Origin: Paucilactobacillus wasatchensis
Lineage (GTDB): Bacteria; Bacillota; Bacilli; Lactobacillales; Lactobacillaceae
Length of the DNA stretch: 64,000 nt
Direction: 5' to 3'
NCBI RefSeq assembly: GCF_000876205.1
Contig: NZ_AWTT01000001.1
Span: 1 to 64,000 of the forward strand
Below are positions 8,622-17,953 of this stretch, piece by piece. A model generated the notes under the pieces. It did not search any database, had not been told where the DNA came from, and was given only the letters and a program-made list of their open reading frames with translations. The number at the start of each line of letters is the position of its first letter. Positions within the stretch are counted from its first letter, which is position 1. A program made the position numbers and the translations under genes.

Positions 8622-9089
8622 TCATTTACTCTCTTTTTTATTCAAATATTGGTCCGCTGCTGCTAACATATCAACCGTTTGTTGATTCAATAATGATGGT
8701 AGTTGGTTGAACGGAAAATATGCCAAACTCAACGTCTCATCAGTTGCATTTTGCAGCAACTGTCCACCCACCGGTTCCACCAGAAAGAGGGCTGATATCG
8801 TCTGGGTAATGTCACCGTTCGGGTAATGGACATCCCCCACATCAAAAATATCAATTCGTGATTTAATGGCCACGTTCAGGCCACTGTCTTCTTTGTATTC
8901 ACGAACGCAAGCTTGCGCATACGTCTCGCCATATTCCAGATAGCCACCTGGCAGGCTCCAATTATGAGTGTCCACGCGCTCGTTTAATAACACTTCACCA
9001 GCTTCATTAACTAAAATACCGGCTGATGTATTCATAATAATTGGACGATGACCCACCAATTTGCGGATTTCATGCACATAATCTGCCAT
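8622..9089 (-). CDS. NUDIX hydrolase
   Basis: A 155-residue pyrophosphohydrolase. The Nudix box GGYLEYGETYAQACVREYKEDSGL (about 48-71) has the key G, E, RE and ED residues, with Asp replacing the last Glu of EE. The N-terminal VGHRPIIMNTSAGILVNEAGEVLLNER is typical of ADP-ribose/NDP-sugar type family members. The substrate cannot be named. It is the first gene of a two-gene operon with the SDR protein. Confidence 0.9.
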   Translation of the reverse strand: MADYVHEIRKLVGHRPIIMNTSAGILVNEAGEVLLNERVDTHNWSLPGGYLEYGETYAQACVREYKEDSGLNVAIKSRIDIFDVGDVHYPNGDITQTISALFLVEPVGGQLLQNATDETLSLAYFPFNQLPSLLNQQTVDMLAAADQYLNKKESK

Positions 9090-9143
9090 TTAAACTACTC
9101 CAATTCGCTAAATTTAATAAGGTTATTTTACACCAATTAAAAA

Positions 9144-9186
9144 GATCCAGTCAGTTACTTAAACAAGTAATAACTGAATCTTATTT
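9144..9186 (-). terminator. Terminator of the MacB-like ABC operon
   Basis: Imperfect hairpin GATTCAGTTATTACTTG / AAGTAACTGACTGGATC followed on the minus strand by TTTTTAATT, just past the ATPase stop at 9189. Confidence 0.6.
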
Positions 9187-9188
9187 TA

Positions 9189-9845
9189 TTAAATCATGCT
9201 AAATTCATGTTTAGCTAGGCGATATGCATTGTCACAAGCCTTAGCGACTGTTGATTCACGTGTCACAATGATGACACATTTTCCCTGTTCATGTGCAATT
9301 TGTTGAAATAGTTCAATTACTTCCGCCGTATTATCTTCATCCAAATTACCAGTTGGCTCATCTGCCACTACTAGTTTAGCATCACAAACCATTGTGCGGG
9401 CAATTGCCACTCGTTGTTGTTGGCCACCAGATAGTTGCTGAACATTTTTCTTCATTTGTGCATCTGTTAACCCTAATTTACGCAACATATCCATTGCAAA
9501 GTCTTTGTCGCCTGCATGACTTGATTGCGTAACTGCTAAAGCCGTCAATAAATTATTTAATGGTGACATATAAGTAAACAGATTATAGGATTGGAAAACA
9601 ATAGAAACATCTTTCTTACGATAATTAGTTAAGCCAATTTGATTGATGTCACTGCCATCAAATTCGATGGTCCCTTCTTTAGGCTTATCTAATCCCGCAA
9701 TTAATGACAAAAATGTTGTTTTACCAGAACCACTTTGACCGACAATGGCGCAGGATTGGCCTGCTTTAAATTCTAGATTTACATTTTCAAATAAGCTATT
9801 TTTTTGCTGCGTGTACCAGTAACCTAGGTTGTTGGTTTTTAGCAT
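9189..9845 (-). CDS. ABC transporter ATP-binding protein (MacB/LolD type)
   Basis: A 218-residue ATPase: Walker A GQSGSGKTT (about 36-44), Q-loop VFQSYNLF, signature LSGGQQQRVAIAR, Walker B LVVADEPTGNLD, and IIVTREST at the H-loop (the switch His appears replaced by Arg). ATG 9845 is chosen: GGAGG lies eight bases upstream, while the open frame upstream is only the translation of two hairpin elements. It pairs with the FtsX-like permease encoded just upstream. Such pairs export peptides or sense antimicrobials. The spacer between the two genes is filled by element locus C. Confidence 0.88.
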   Translation of the reverse strand: MLKTNNLGYWYTQQKNSLFENVNLEFKAGQSCAIVGQSGSGKTTFLSLIAGLDKPKEGTIEFDGSDINQIGLTNYRKKDVSIVFQSYNLFTYMSPLNNLLTALAVTQSSHAGDKDFAMDMLRKLGLTDAQMKKNVQQLSGGQQQRVAIARTMVCDAKLVVADEPTGNLDEDNTAEVIELFQQIAHEQGKCVIIVTRESTVAKACDNAYRLAKHEFSMI

Positions 9846-9888
9846 GTGCGGTACCTCCTTTTTTGGTTGACTCTGTATTTTTTTATTG

Positions 9889-10142
9889 AATCGTGCTTCA
9901 CTAGCCAGCTTCCTAACGGATAAACCAATAATATTAATGGCTAAAGTGCAGGCCATCAATATTATTACTTTATCCCACGGAAGCTTGACGGCTAGTTGCG
10001 CAATCTTTTTTTCTGAATCGTGCTCCACCCTGCAGATGCTTAGGGATAAGAGTACTTTGCCAATCAATAAATTTAAGCCCAATTTATCAATCGGCAAAGT
10101 ACTCTTTTCCTACAGCATCTGACCCGCAAGGTTTCGCACTCT
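9889..10142 (-). repeat. Hairpin element locus C (two different copies inside an operon)
   Basis: Two adjacent elements with different arms. C1 (9889 to about 10009): AATCGTG-end arm GTGCTTCACTAGCC then AGCTTCC; opposite arm TTGCGCAACTAGCC, extra GTCA, AGCTTCC. C2 (10016-10142): AATCGTG-end arm GTGCTCCACCCTGC then AGATGC; AGAGTG arm GTGCGAAACCTTGC, extra GGGTC (five bases), AGATGC. The AGAGTG end overlaps the permease stop codon (TAGAGTG). Both lie between the permease and ATPase genes of one presumed operon, with AATCGTG replacing AAACGTG. Confidence 0.8.
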
Positions 10143-11577
10143 ATTCTATTAGCACCTTCTTGGGCTGTAACCTTAGAATTCCTCCGGATGCAATCATTGT
10201 TGATAGGAACATAATTGCTAGACCAAAGCCACCTAGTTCCACCATTGTTAGTACCGTCACGTTGACGTCCAAATTGGTTTCTTGTGTGCTTCCGGTTGTT
10301 CCTGTTTGACCACCACCGGCGATCGCTGAATTGCCCCCACCTGGGCCACCACCTGAACCACCAGGCTTGCCACTCATTTGTACGCTCTTGTCACCAGGCG
10401 CTGAGATAGTTGCAGAAGTCGAACTCGACTCTTGACTCACCAGTTGATCACCTAGCTTGTCACCTACAAATTTGCCACCAATGCCGATCGCTACAATTAG
10501 CACAACTACCATTTCAACAAAGAATTGTCCTACGATTTTCCATCGTGATTCACCTAGTGCTAGCAAGACACCAATTTCATGCCGACGTTCGCGAATCATC
10601 AAAATAACAATCAATGCCAGGGTAATAGTGCCGGCAATTGCCACTAACCAAACAATTTTGTCTGCAAATGATTTCACATTGTTCATTGCAGCTTTAACAG
10701 TTTGATAGCTACTATCGTTAGTTGCCAGTGTATATTTAGAGTTGTTGATAATCTTGTTACCAGCTTTTTTCACACTGCTTACTTGTGATGGGTTGGAAAC
10801 ATTAAACGTAACTGAATCCGCTGTACCGGCATACTTACTCCCCTTCACTGTGTTAGCAAACGTGTATGAAGTATAAATCGTGTTCGATGGATCAGTTGCA
10901 CCTGGTCCTTGTTGCGTTGAGGTGCTAGATGATGCTTTATAAACTCCAACTACCTTTAACTTGTAGGTCTTAGAACCAGAAGTCGATTTAACTGTAATTG
11001 TGTCGCCCACACTAATATTTTCCTGGCTGGCCAGTTCCGATTCAATTACCGTATTATTAGTATTTTTATCAGCAATGGTCAGCCCACGGCCTTTGGTGAT
11101 TTTATTAGTCTTGTCCGAGAAGCTCGAAACTTCACTTGTATTTGTAACTCCGGTAACGGCGATGTCCCCAGTACTGCTACTACTTGATTGACCGCCTGGG
11201 CCCGTTGATGATGTTGACTTTGAAATCGCATCAAAACTTTTGGCATTCACGGATGTCGATGACGTCACATTGTAGCTAGACACATTATTTAACTGCGCAA
11301 TCTTGGTTGCATTGCTCAATTTCACCGGAGTCGTTGTTAACTTGGGGTTGCTACTTGAACTTTTGCGCATCTTTTTGAATGATGCTTCCCGGTTTGCTGA
11401 TAGTGTCAACGTCGCCCCGACGCTTTTCTTGGCATTTGTCGTTGCTGTATCGGCGGCGGTATGGATTAACATCCCCGCCAGCACGAATAACATAATTGCT
11501 GATGTCACTAGAATTAATAAAACTGAGCGTCCTTTTTTGGCCGTTAAGCTGAGCCAGGCGCGTTTAAAAAAATTCAT
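10141..11577 (-). CDS. FtsX/MacB-like ABC transporter permease
   Basis: A 478-residue permease with one N-terminal TM (about 15-38), a large Ser/Thr-rich extracellular domain, and three TMs near the C-terminus (about 305-330, 350-375, 445-465). The cytoplasmic MIRERRHEIGVLLALGESRWKI loop is the hallmark of the FtsX/MacB permease fold. A Gly/Ser-rich insert (about 400-430) lies between the last TMs. GGAGGG lies seven bases before the ATG. It is the upstream partner of the ATPase at 9189-9845. An antimicrobial-peptide export or defence role is plausible but unproved. Confidence 0.88.
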   Translation of the reverse strand: MNFFKRAWLSLTAKKGRSVLLILVTSAIMLFVLAGMLIHTAADTATTNAKKSVGATLTLSANREASFKKMRKSSSSNPKLTTTPVKLSNATKIAQLNNVSSYNVTSSTSVNAKSFDAISKSTSSTGPGGQSSSSSTGDIAVTGVTNTSEVSSFSDKTNKITKGRGLTIADKNTNNTVIESELASQENISVGDTITVKSTSGSKTYKLKVVGVYKASSSTSTQQGPGATDPSNTIYTSYTFANTVKGSKYAGTADSVTFNVSNPSQVSSVKKAGNKIINNSKYTLATNDSSYQTVKAAMNNVKSFADKIVWLVAIAGTITLALIVILMIRERRHEIGVLLALGESRWKIVGQFFVEMVVVLIVAIGIGGKFVGDKLGDQLVSQESSSTSATISAPGDKSVQMSGKPGGSGGGPGGGNSAIAGGGQTGTTGSTQETNLDVNVTVLTMVELGGFGLAIMFLSTMIASGGILRLQPKKVLIE

Positions 11578-11785
11578 GATGACCCTCCTGTTCTAATATT
11601 TAGTCGTAATAAAATTTAACAATGGGAATACTTTAACCAAAATTATTGACCAATTTATGAAGTTAATAAGTAAGTTTAACGGCTTCATTGGTAATGTTTC
11701 TCACTAAAAACAGTTCAGCTGAGTATTTAAACTGAGTACCTTACTGATCTGTTAGATAAATAACCTATTATTTGTACATTAACTA

Positions 11786-11815
11786 TTGTTTTTTAAACCG
11801 CTTTCACACTATACT
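11786..11815 (+). promoter_or_regulatory. lacL promoter with overlapping cre-like site
   Basis: -35 TTGTTT (11786-11791) and -10 TATACT (11810-11815) are 18 bases apart. Between them TTAAACCGCTTTCA (11793-11806; reverse TGAAAGCGGTTTAA) matches 12-13 of 14 positions of the CcpA cre consensus. Repression by CcpA in the presence of preferred sugars is the natural reading for a beta-galactosidase operon. Confidence 0.65.
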
Positions 11816-11849
11816 GGGGGTACACATTGATTAAAGGAGGTTTGTAATA

Positions 11850-13739
11850 ATGGAACCAGCAATTGAATGGTTGGATGATCCAACCGTATTTCGAGTTGGC
11901 CAACTACCCGCTCATAGTGACCATCATTATTTTCGGTCAAAAGACGAAGTTACCAGCCACACAAGTAGCTTCCAACAAAGTTTGGACGGACAATGGCAAT
12001 TTAATTGTGCCACTAATCCAATGAATAGAATTACACATTTTTACGAGCCACAGTTCAATAGTGACAATTTTGATCAAATTAAAGTTCCTGAACACATTGA
12101 AATGGCGGGATATAGTCAAATTCATTACATCAACACCCTCTACGCTTGGGAGGGCAAAATTTATCGCCGCCCCGCATATGCACTAGGTGATGACGATCAG
12201 CAAGCTGGAAGTTTTAGCCAAGGCCTTGATAATCAGGTTGGACAATACTTGAAACGGTTTGATTTAAACCCCGCCATGCTCAATCAGGCAATTTCGGTTT
12301 GTTTTGAAGGCGTGGAAAAAGCTATGTACGTTTGGTTAAACGGTCATTTTCTTGGCTATGCCGAAGACAGTTTTACCCCATCAAAATTCGATCTCACGCC
12401 TTACATTAAGCCAAAGGACAATGTTTTAGCAGTCGAAGTATTTAAACACAGTACGGCTTCTTACCTAGAAGACCAAGACTTTTTCCAATTTTTCGGTATT
12501 TTTAGGAGCGTTCATTTAGACGCAAAACCGGCTGTTCATTTAGACGATTTGAATATCAAACCACGTGTAGCTGCTGACAATACTGCCGGCTTTTTGAACA
12601 TTGTCTTAAAATTAATCGGGCAAAATTATGCTGGTGCAACAGTTAAATTCGCGATTATGGACCATGAGCATAATAAATTAGCAGTTCAAACCAAGCTTGC
12701 AACTGCTAATGTTGCCGCAGACCAAATGGAATTTAATCACGTCCACTTGTGGTCTCATATTGACCCGTACCTCTATCATTTAGAAATCACAATCAAAGAT
12801 GCCAGTGGTAATACGCTTGAGATTGTTCCTTATGATTTTGGCTTTCGCCGTATTGAAATTAAAGACAAGGTTATGTTACTCAATAATCAACGCCTCATTT
12901 TAAACGGCACCAATCGCCATGAATGGAGCTGCAAAACGGGTCGGTGTATCACGAAACAGGACATGCTAAATGATTTGCAGACGTTCCATGACTTAAATAT
13001 TAATGCTGATCGAACATCTCACTACCCTAATCAAATACCATGGTATTATCTGTGTGACCAACAAGGCATCTATGTGATGGCTGAGACCAACTTGGAAACC
13101 CATGGTACCTGGCAAAAAATGGGCGTGGATGAACCTTCATATAATGTACCTGGCTCCTTGTCCAAGTGGCTGCCGGCAATCATGGATCGAGCGCAAAACA
13201 ATTATGAGTTACTCAAAAATCATCCATCAATTCTTTTTTGGTCACTAGGGAATGAATCCTTTGCGGGCGATGATTTAGCAGCAATGAACAAATACTATAA
13301 GACTGTCGATCCATCTCGATTAGTCCACTATGAAGGTGTCTTTCATAATACAGAATACCGCGACCGCATTTCAGATGTTGAAAGTCGGATGTACGATTCA
13401 CCAACCGCCATTGCCAAATATCTGTCAAATAATCCGGATAAACCGTTTCTTAATTGTGAGTACATGCATGATATGGGCAACTCAATTGGCGGTATGCAAG
13501 ATTATGATGCCTTATTTGACCAATTTGAAATGTATCAAGGCGGTTTCATTTGGGACTTTATGGACCAAGCAATTATGGTAACCGATGAAGTGACTGGCAA
13601 ACCAGCATTACGTTATGGTGGCGATTTTGATGACCGCCACTCTGACTATGAATTTTCTGGCGATGGGCTGCTGTTTGCAGACCATACACCAAAACCGGCA
13701 ACACAGGAGGTGGCCTACTATTATGGCAAACGTGAATAA
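11850..13739 (+). CDS. lacL: Beta-galactosidase large subunit
   Basis: GH2 beta-galactosidase catalytic subunit of the heterodimeric LacLM type found in lactobacilli and Leuconostoc; it hydrolyses lactose in the cytoplasm. It has 629 residues (typical 620-630). Order: sugar-binding domain, immunoglobulin-like domain, then the (beta/alpha)8 barrel with NGTNRHEW, acid/base Glu in FWSLGNESF (about 468) and nucleophile Glu in [12 protein letters not shown] (about 536). AAAGGAGG lies nine bases before the ATG. The 3' end overlaps lacM by 17 bases. No lactose permease is adjacent. Confidence 0.97.
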   Translation: MEPAIEWLDDPTVFRVGQLPAHSDHHYFRSKDEVTSHTSSFQQSLDGQWQFNCATNPMNRITHFYEPQFNSDNFDQIKVPEHIEMAGYSQIHYINTLYAWEGKIYRRPAYALGDDDQQAGSFSQGLDNQVGQYLKRFDLNPAMLNQAISVCFEGVEKAMYVWLNGHFLGYAEDSFTPSKFDLTPYIKPKDNVLAVEVFKHSTASYLEDQDFFQFFGIFRSVHLDAKPAVHLDDLNIKPRVAADNTAGFLNIVLKLIGQNYAGATVKFAIMDHEHNKLAVQTKLATANVAADQMEFNHVHLWSHIDPYLYHLEITIKDASGNTLEIVPYDFGFRRIEIKDKVMLLNNQRLILNGTNRHEWSCKTGRCITKQDMLNDLQTFHDLNINADRTSHYPNQIPWYYLCDQQGIYVMAETNLETHGTWQKMGVDEPSYNVPGSLSKWLPAIMDRAQNNYELLKNHPSILFWSLGNESFAGDDLAAMNKYYKTVDPSRLVHYEGVFHNTEYRDRISDVESRMYDSPTAIAKYLSNNPDKPFLNCEYMHDMGNSIGGMQDYDALFDQFEMYQGGFIWDFMDQAIMVTDEVTGKPALRYGGDFDDRHSDYEFSGDGLLFADHTPKPATQEVAYYYGKRE

Positions 13740-14694
13740 TAAATTACATGTGATCTATGGTGATGCCACCCTTGGACTAACAGGCGATCATTTTCACTAT
13801 CTTTTTAGCTATGAACGTGGCGGACTAGAATCACTAGTACAAAACGGAAAAGAATGGTTGTATCGGGTGCCTAAGCCACAATTTTGGCGGGCAACCACCG
13901 ATAACGACCGTGGCAATCATTTTTCACAAAAATCTGCAACGTGGTTAGCAGCCGACATGTTTAGCCATTGCATTAATTTTAATGTAAGTGTTGACGGTCA
14001 GCCAATCGAGCTACCGATTGCCCCACTTAACAACAAATATACAAATAACGAATTTGCGGACCAGGTGGAAATTCAATTCACTTATCAAACGGCCACAGTG
14101 CCGACGACCACAGTTGATATTAATTATTTAGTTACTGCTAGTGGCAAAATTCAAATCAGCGCCAATTATCATGGTAATGCTGATTTACCTGAATTGCCAG
14201 CGTTTGGGCTGCAATTAGTAATGCCGACCGCTGCCACTGGTTTTACGTATCAAGGCCTATCTGGTGAAACTTATCCAGACCGCATGAATGGCGCGACATT
14301 TGGTGAACATCACATTGCCGGCATGCCCGTCACGCCATATATGGTCCCCCAGGAATGTGGTATGCACATGCAAACCGACTGGGTGACAATCACGCGGGAC
14401 CAGACATTGAATAATACAGATCAGTCACGAAACCCTTTCAGTCTCACCATCAAGAATCACGATGCACCGTTTGCCTTTAGTTGTTTACCATACACAGCTG
14501 AAGAGCTAGAAAACGCTACTCATATCGAAGAATTACCCGTGGTAAGACGAACAGTGCTCTGCATATTGGGCGCCGTTCGTGGTGTTGGTGGCATCGATAG
14601 CTGGGGTGCAGACGTTATTAAGCGTTTCCACATTTCAGCGGCACATGATTTAAACTTTTCATTTGAAATTGCCAAACCAGTCATAAACGAGTAA
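13723..14694 (+). CDS. lacM: Beta-galactosidase small subunit
   Basis: A 323-residue small subunit equivalent to the C-terminal domain 5 (Bgal_small_N) of LacZ, required for an active heterodimer with LacL. The start ATG at 13723 lies inside the lacL end with AGGAGGTGG upstream, as in known lacLM operons. Family signatures are [34 protein letters not shown] and [13 protein letters not shown]. It is followed by an intrinsic terminator. Confidence 0.96.
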   Translation: MANVNNKLHVIYGDATLGLTGDHFHYLFSYERGGLESLVQNGKEWLYRVPKPQFWRATTDNDRGNHFSQKSATWLAADMFSHCINFNVSVDGQPIELPIAPLNNKYTNNEFADQVEIQFTYQTATVPTTTVDINYLVTASGKIQISANYHGNADLPELPAFGLQLVMPTAATGFTYQGLSGETYPDRMNGATFGEHHIAGMPVTPYMVPQECGMHMQTDWVTITRDQTLNNTDQSRNPFSLTIKNHDAPFAFSCLPYTAEELENATHIEELPVVRRTVLCILGAVRGVGGIDSWGADVIKRFHISAAHDLNFSFEIAKPVINE

Positions 14695-14716
14695 GATATT
14701 TGGTAATGTGTTTTAT

Positions 14717-14768
14717 AAAAACAGAAGCTGTGACAAAGCAAAAACTTGTCGTGGCTTCTGTTTTATTT
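14717..14768 (+). terminator. lacLM terminator
   Basis: Hairpin AAAACAGAAGC.../...GCTTCTGTTTT with a T-rich tail, 20 bases after lacM and before the next ribosome binding site. Confidence 0.8.
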
Positions 14769-14790
14769 TGAATGAAAAGAGGAAAGCATC

Positions 14791-16194
14791 ATGGATGCAG
14801 CAGTATCAACTAAAGTTAAGCTAGCCATATTATCAGGCGGATTATTGTCATTTATCGGGGTGCTAGTGGAAACATCTATGAATGTTACTTTTCCAACATT
14901 AATTACTGAATTACATGTTAGTCTAGCAACTATTCAGTGGTTAACTACCGGTTACTTGCTTTTGGTTACAATCGTCATGAGTACAACTGCGTACGTATTA
15001 AAACGATTTGACGCACGAAAAATATTTCTATTTGCTTCATTAATTTGTTTGGTCGGCAATATTTTATGTGTCGTATCACCAGATTTTATTGTGTTAATGA
15101 TTGGTAGGTTGCTGCAAGCCGTTTCAACAGGTTTAGCAACCCCACTGATGTTTCAACTTATTTTTGCCAGTGTACCAACTAAAAAGCTGGGCGTATATAC
15201 TGGTTTTGCCAGTGTCATTATTTCGTTAGCCCCTGCCTTAGGGCCAACTTACGGTGGTGTTTTAACCAGTCTGTGGTCGTGGCGTGCTATTTTTATCGGC
15301 ACAATTCCAATTATCATTTTAGTGGGACTATTAGGTGTTTGGAGTATTGATCAAAAAGCAGTTGGCGTTGCCAAACATTCATTTGATTATACTGGTGTCA
15401 TTGGTTTAGCAATCGTCTTTGCTGCAATTGTGTTGACATTTAATGAGGCGGGGCAGTTTGGTTGGGACTCCCTACCATTTGGGATCGGTATTTTGATTTC
15501 CGTAATTGTTGCCATTTTATTTGCCACTTACGCGGTTAAGGGAAAACGAAAATTACTCGATTACTCGATTTTAAGGTTCCCGATTTTAAGATTTAGATTA
15601 TTTGGTTATTTCAGTCTTCAGTTTATCAACATTGGCTTGTCATTTGTACTACCACTTTACGCACAAACGGTCTTGCATAGCTCTGCAATGGAAGCTGGTT
15701 TAATGTTGCTGCCTGGTTCATTATTAGGCGCCATTGTTGGACCAATTGCTGGTCGAGTTTATGATCGAACTGGTCCTTTTTTACCACTTTGCGTCAGTGG
15801 TACTTTGATGACTTGCGGTACTTTACTATTTTGGCTGTTCACGCACCACTTAAATTTTTGGTCAATTACACTCATTTACATTTTGATCCGGGTTGGTTTC
15901 AACTCCGGCTTTGGAACTTCCATTTCGGACGGCAGCGTGCAGGTACCAATGAAGAATAAATCCGATCAAAATTCATTGTTCAGTATGATGCAGCAGTATG
16001 CCGGTTCGCTCGGTACGGGTTTACTGGCAGCTGTTATTTCGGGAGTTGCAGTAATGAATCCACATTTGAGTGCCGCTGCAGCTAACGTCATGGGCACACG
16101 TGTTGATTTCACGTTACTCATTGTGTTATCAGTTGCTGTTTTGGGATCGGTGATTTTTGTGCAATTAAAAAAGAGTGCGAACAACCGTGCTTAG
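14791..16194 (+). CDS. DHA2-family MFS efflux transporter
   Basis: A 467-residue proton-coupled multidrug exporter of the 14-TM DHA2 family. It contains SMNVTFPTLITEL (motif D1 position), GRLLQAVSTGLATPLMF (motif B), and motif C-like ASVIISLAPALGPTYGG. It is a paralogue of the MarR-linked transporter at 26251-27639; both share the ETxMNVxFPTL start. GAGGAAAG lies ahead of the ATG. The last six codons and stop (agt gcg aac aac cgt gct tag) are the left end of hairpin array D, so the C-terminus SANNRA is repeat-derived. Confidence 0.92.
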   Translation: MDAAVSTKVKLAILSGGLLSFIGVLVETSMNVTFPTLITELHVSLATIQWLTTGYLLLVTIVMSTTAYVLKRFDARKIFLFASLICLVGNILCVVSPDFIVLMIGRLLQAVSTGLATPLMFQLIFASVPTKKLGVYTGFASVIISLAPALGPTYGGVLTSLWSWRAIFIGTIPIIILVGLLGVWSIDQKAVGVAKHSFDYTGVIGLAIVFAAIVLTFNEAGQFGWDSLPFGIGILISVIVAILFATYAVKGKRKLLDYSILRFPILRFRLFGYFSLQFINIGLSFVLPLYAQTVLHSSAMEAGLMLLPGSLLGAIVGPIAGRVYDRTGPFLPLCVSGTLMTCGTLLFWLFTHHLNFWSITLIYILIRVGFNSGFGTSISDGSVQVPMKNKSDQNSLFSMMQQYAGSLGTGLLAAVISGVAVMNPHLSAAAANVMGTRVDFTLLIVLSVAVLGSVIFVQLKKSANNRA

Positions 16195-16593
16195 ATACCG
16201 GAGTGTAACGTAAAAATAAGTAGATCGTAATTCGTTCTTTGAATTGCGATCTGCTTATTTTTTTGTTACATGCAGGTGTCTGCGGTTGCGAACACGTTTC
16301 AACTAGAGTGCGAACAACCGTGCTTAGATACCGGAGTGTAACGTAAAAATAAGTAGATCGTAATTCGTTCTTTGAATTGCGATCTGCTTATTTTTTTGTT
16401 ACATGCAGGTGTCTGCGGTTGCGAACACGTTTCAACTAGAGTGCGAACCACCGCGCTTAGATACCGGAGTGTAACGTAAAAACAAGTTGATCGTAATTCG
16501 TTCTTTGAATTGCGATCTGCTTATTTTTTTGTTACATGCAGGTATCTGCGGTTGCGAACACGTTTCAACTAGAGTGCGAACCACCGCATCTAT
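16172..16593 (+). repeat. Hairpin element array D (three copies plus remnant)
   Basis: Copies 16172-16300, 16305-16433 and 16438-16566 (period 133), then a truncated fourth left end from 16571. Left arm GTGCGAACAACCGT, unpaired GCTT, AGATACCGGAGTGTAACG. Right arm reversed GTGTTCGCAACCGC, AGACACCTGCATGTAAC. The tip is AATTCGTTCTTTGAATT. Copies are joined by TTTCAACT. Copies 1 and 2 are nearly identical; copy 3 has a few changes, some compensating. The remaining 120 bases before the next gene hold only its ribosome binding site. Confidence 0.92.
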
Positions 16594-16714
16594 GATACAA
16601 AAAAACGATCATTGAGCGAAATCACTCTACTTGATTAAAAATTTTTCAATCTTCAAGCACTTTAATAGTCCTTACCTGAAAATATTGTTACATTCAAAGT
16701 AAAGGAGAGTACTC

Positions 16715-17248
16715 ATGATTTACTTGCGTGATTATATCATGTCTGCCGCCATTTTTAGTTTCTTTAGTTTTGTCTGGTTCGGATGGGCTCAAGCTGAAAT
16801 CGTACAATTAAAGCATCATCTTTGGCTAGGAATTTGTGCTGCCATTGCTGCCATATCAAGTATTGTCGCCGGTGTTTTAAGCTATCAAAATTTTCATACC
16901 GCATCTGCTCTAGCGAAATTCAATTCATTCACCTGGTATTTAATCGTATTTTATACCGAATTTATACTAGGATTAATCGGTGCGCTGCTACTAATTAAAT
17001 TTAAACAAAGTCCAGCAGTGCCCGCTTGGATTTCTTTGCTTGTTGGCATTCATTTTATTGCCTTACAATTTGTTTTTCACGATCCATCGCTTTATCTGCT
17101 AGCCATACTAATGTTAGTAGTTAGCGCATTGGCCATTCCAATTAATCATAAATTTAAGGTAGCCCAGAGTACATTGGTTGGTACCAGTAATGGAGTTATT
17201 TTATTAATTTTTGCAATATTCAACTATTCTCGTTTTTTACTCAATTAG
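16715..17248 (+). CDS. Hypothetical multi-pass membrane protein
   Basis: 177 residues with about six hydrophobic segments (about 8-26, 36-60, 72-100, 105-122, 124-144, 158-174). I do not recognise a family. AAAGGAGAG precedes the ATG. It stands alone, converging on the YolD-like gene with its stop overlapping that gene's end by four bases. Confidence 0.7.
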   Translation: MIYLRDYIMSAAIFSFFSFVWFGWAQAEIVQLKHHLWLGICAAIAAISSIVAGVLSYQNFHTASALAKFNSFTWYLIVFYTEFILGLIGALLLIKFKQSPAVPAWISLLVGIHFIALQFVFHDPSLYLLAILMLVVSALAIPINHKFKVAQSTLVGTSNGVILLIFAIFNYSRFLLN

Positions 17249-17631
17249 CGTGCTAATAACTCCACGTTACGAATTTCTGTTAATTCAATATTATTAATCT
17301 TCTCATCTACACCTTGAATTCCGATGACATTATCATAAAACCCGACAACCAGTCCCGTCATCGATTCAACAATTTCACTTTCCTGCAGTTGATTAAGTTG
17401 TAAGTGCACTCGCAGATGATGTTCCCAGGCATCTGCCAGTAACTCACTCACTTGATCCAAGGCTTGCGCTGCCTGCAAGATTTCCGGCTTCACATTTTGT
17501 TTATTTTGCTTTAGCGCACTCGTATGATCCGACAAAAAATAACCAGCCCACTTTAACATGCCGCGATCGTGGTAATCATGCTTAAAAAATTGTTCGGCTA
17601 ATGCTTCAGCTTTTTCTCTGCTTGTTGACAT
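17245..17631 (-). CDS. YolD-like protein
   Basis: A 128-residue protein. Its N-terminal DRGMLKWAGYFLSDHTSALKQ matches the YolD-like family signature, and it ends in the typical IELTEIRNVELL strand. YolD-like proteins are encoded beside UvrX/UmuC-type Y-family polymerases in Firmicutes and are thought to be their accessory (UmuD-like) partner. Third gene of the cassette; its start overlaps the end of the preceding gene by 26 bases. SOS control through the upstream LexA box is expected. Confidence 0.75.
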   Translation of the reverse strand: MSTSREKAEALAEQFFKHDYHDRGMLKWAGYFLSDHTSALKQNKQNVKPEILQAAQALDQVSELLADAWEHHLRVHLQLNQLQESEIVESMTGLVVGFYDNVIGIQGVDEKINNIELTEIRNVELLAR

Positions 17632-17953
17632 CTAAGGTTCTCCCATAAATGATCCGTTGACTAAGTGGCCACCGTTGCTGGTGAAAATTGATATACACAA
17701 TGGTTAAATTTGTGTTGGCCGTAATTTGGTTGATTACCTGTTCCAAAAATTGTAGTTCATACGTGACCACACTATGCAATGGAATCGATCGCCTGCGATT
17801 ATGCTGGTGCCAAATATCCAAAAAAAAATTGTACGTTTGGTCGTAAACATTGTCGACCACCATTAGCTGATACCGATGGTGTAATTTAGGTTTAAATGCT
17901 TTATCTAATCGCTCAATGATTAATTCACTAGCTTGCTTGACAGTTTCAATCAT
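17606..17953 (-). CDS. Hypothetical middle gene of the UvrX cassette
   Basis: About 115 residues. ATG 17953 is chosen: it overlaps the uvrX stop (ATGATTGA) and has GGGGG ahead of it, suggesting coupling; an earlier ATG at 17998 lies deeper inside uvrX. The sequence (ELIIERLDKAFKPKLHHRYQLMVVDNVYDQTYNFFLDIWHQ) is alpha/beta, cytoplasmic, with no family I can name. Its position between a Y-family polymerase and a YolD-like gene suggests a translesion or SOS function, but this is context only. Confidence 0.65.
   Translation of the reverse strand: MIETVKQASELIIERLDKAFKPKLHHRYQLMVVDNVYDQTYNFFLDIWHQHNRRRSIPLHSVVTYELQFLEQVINQITANTNLTIVYINFHQQRWPLSQRIIYGRTLDVNKQRKS

Noticed and set aside
9846-10122. 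N-terminal extension of the ATPase and an opposing small gene
   Set aside because: Both open frames are translations of the two palindromes of locus C; a strong ribosome site marks ATG 9845 as the start.
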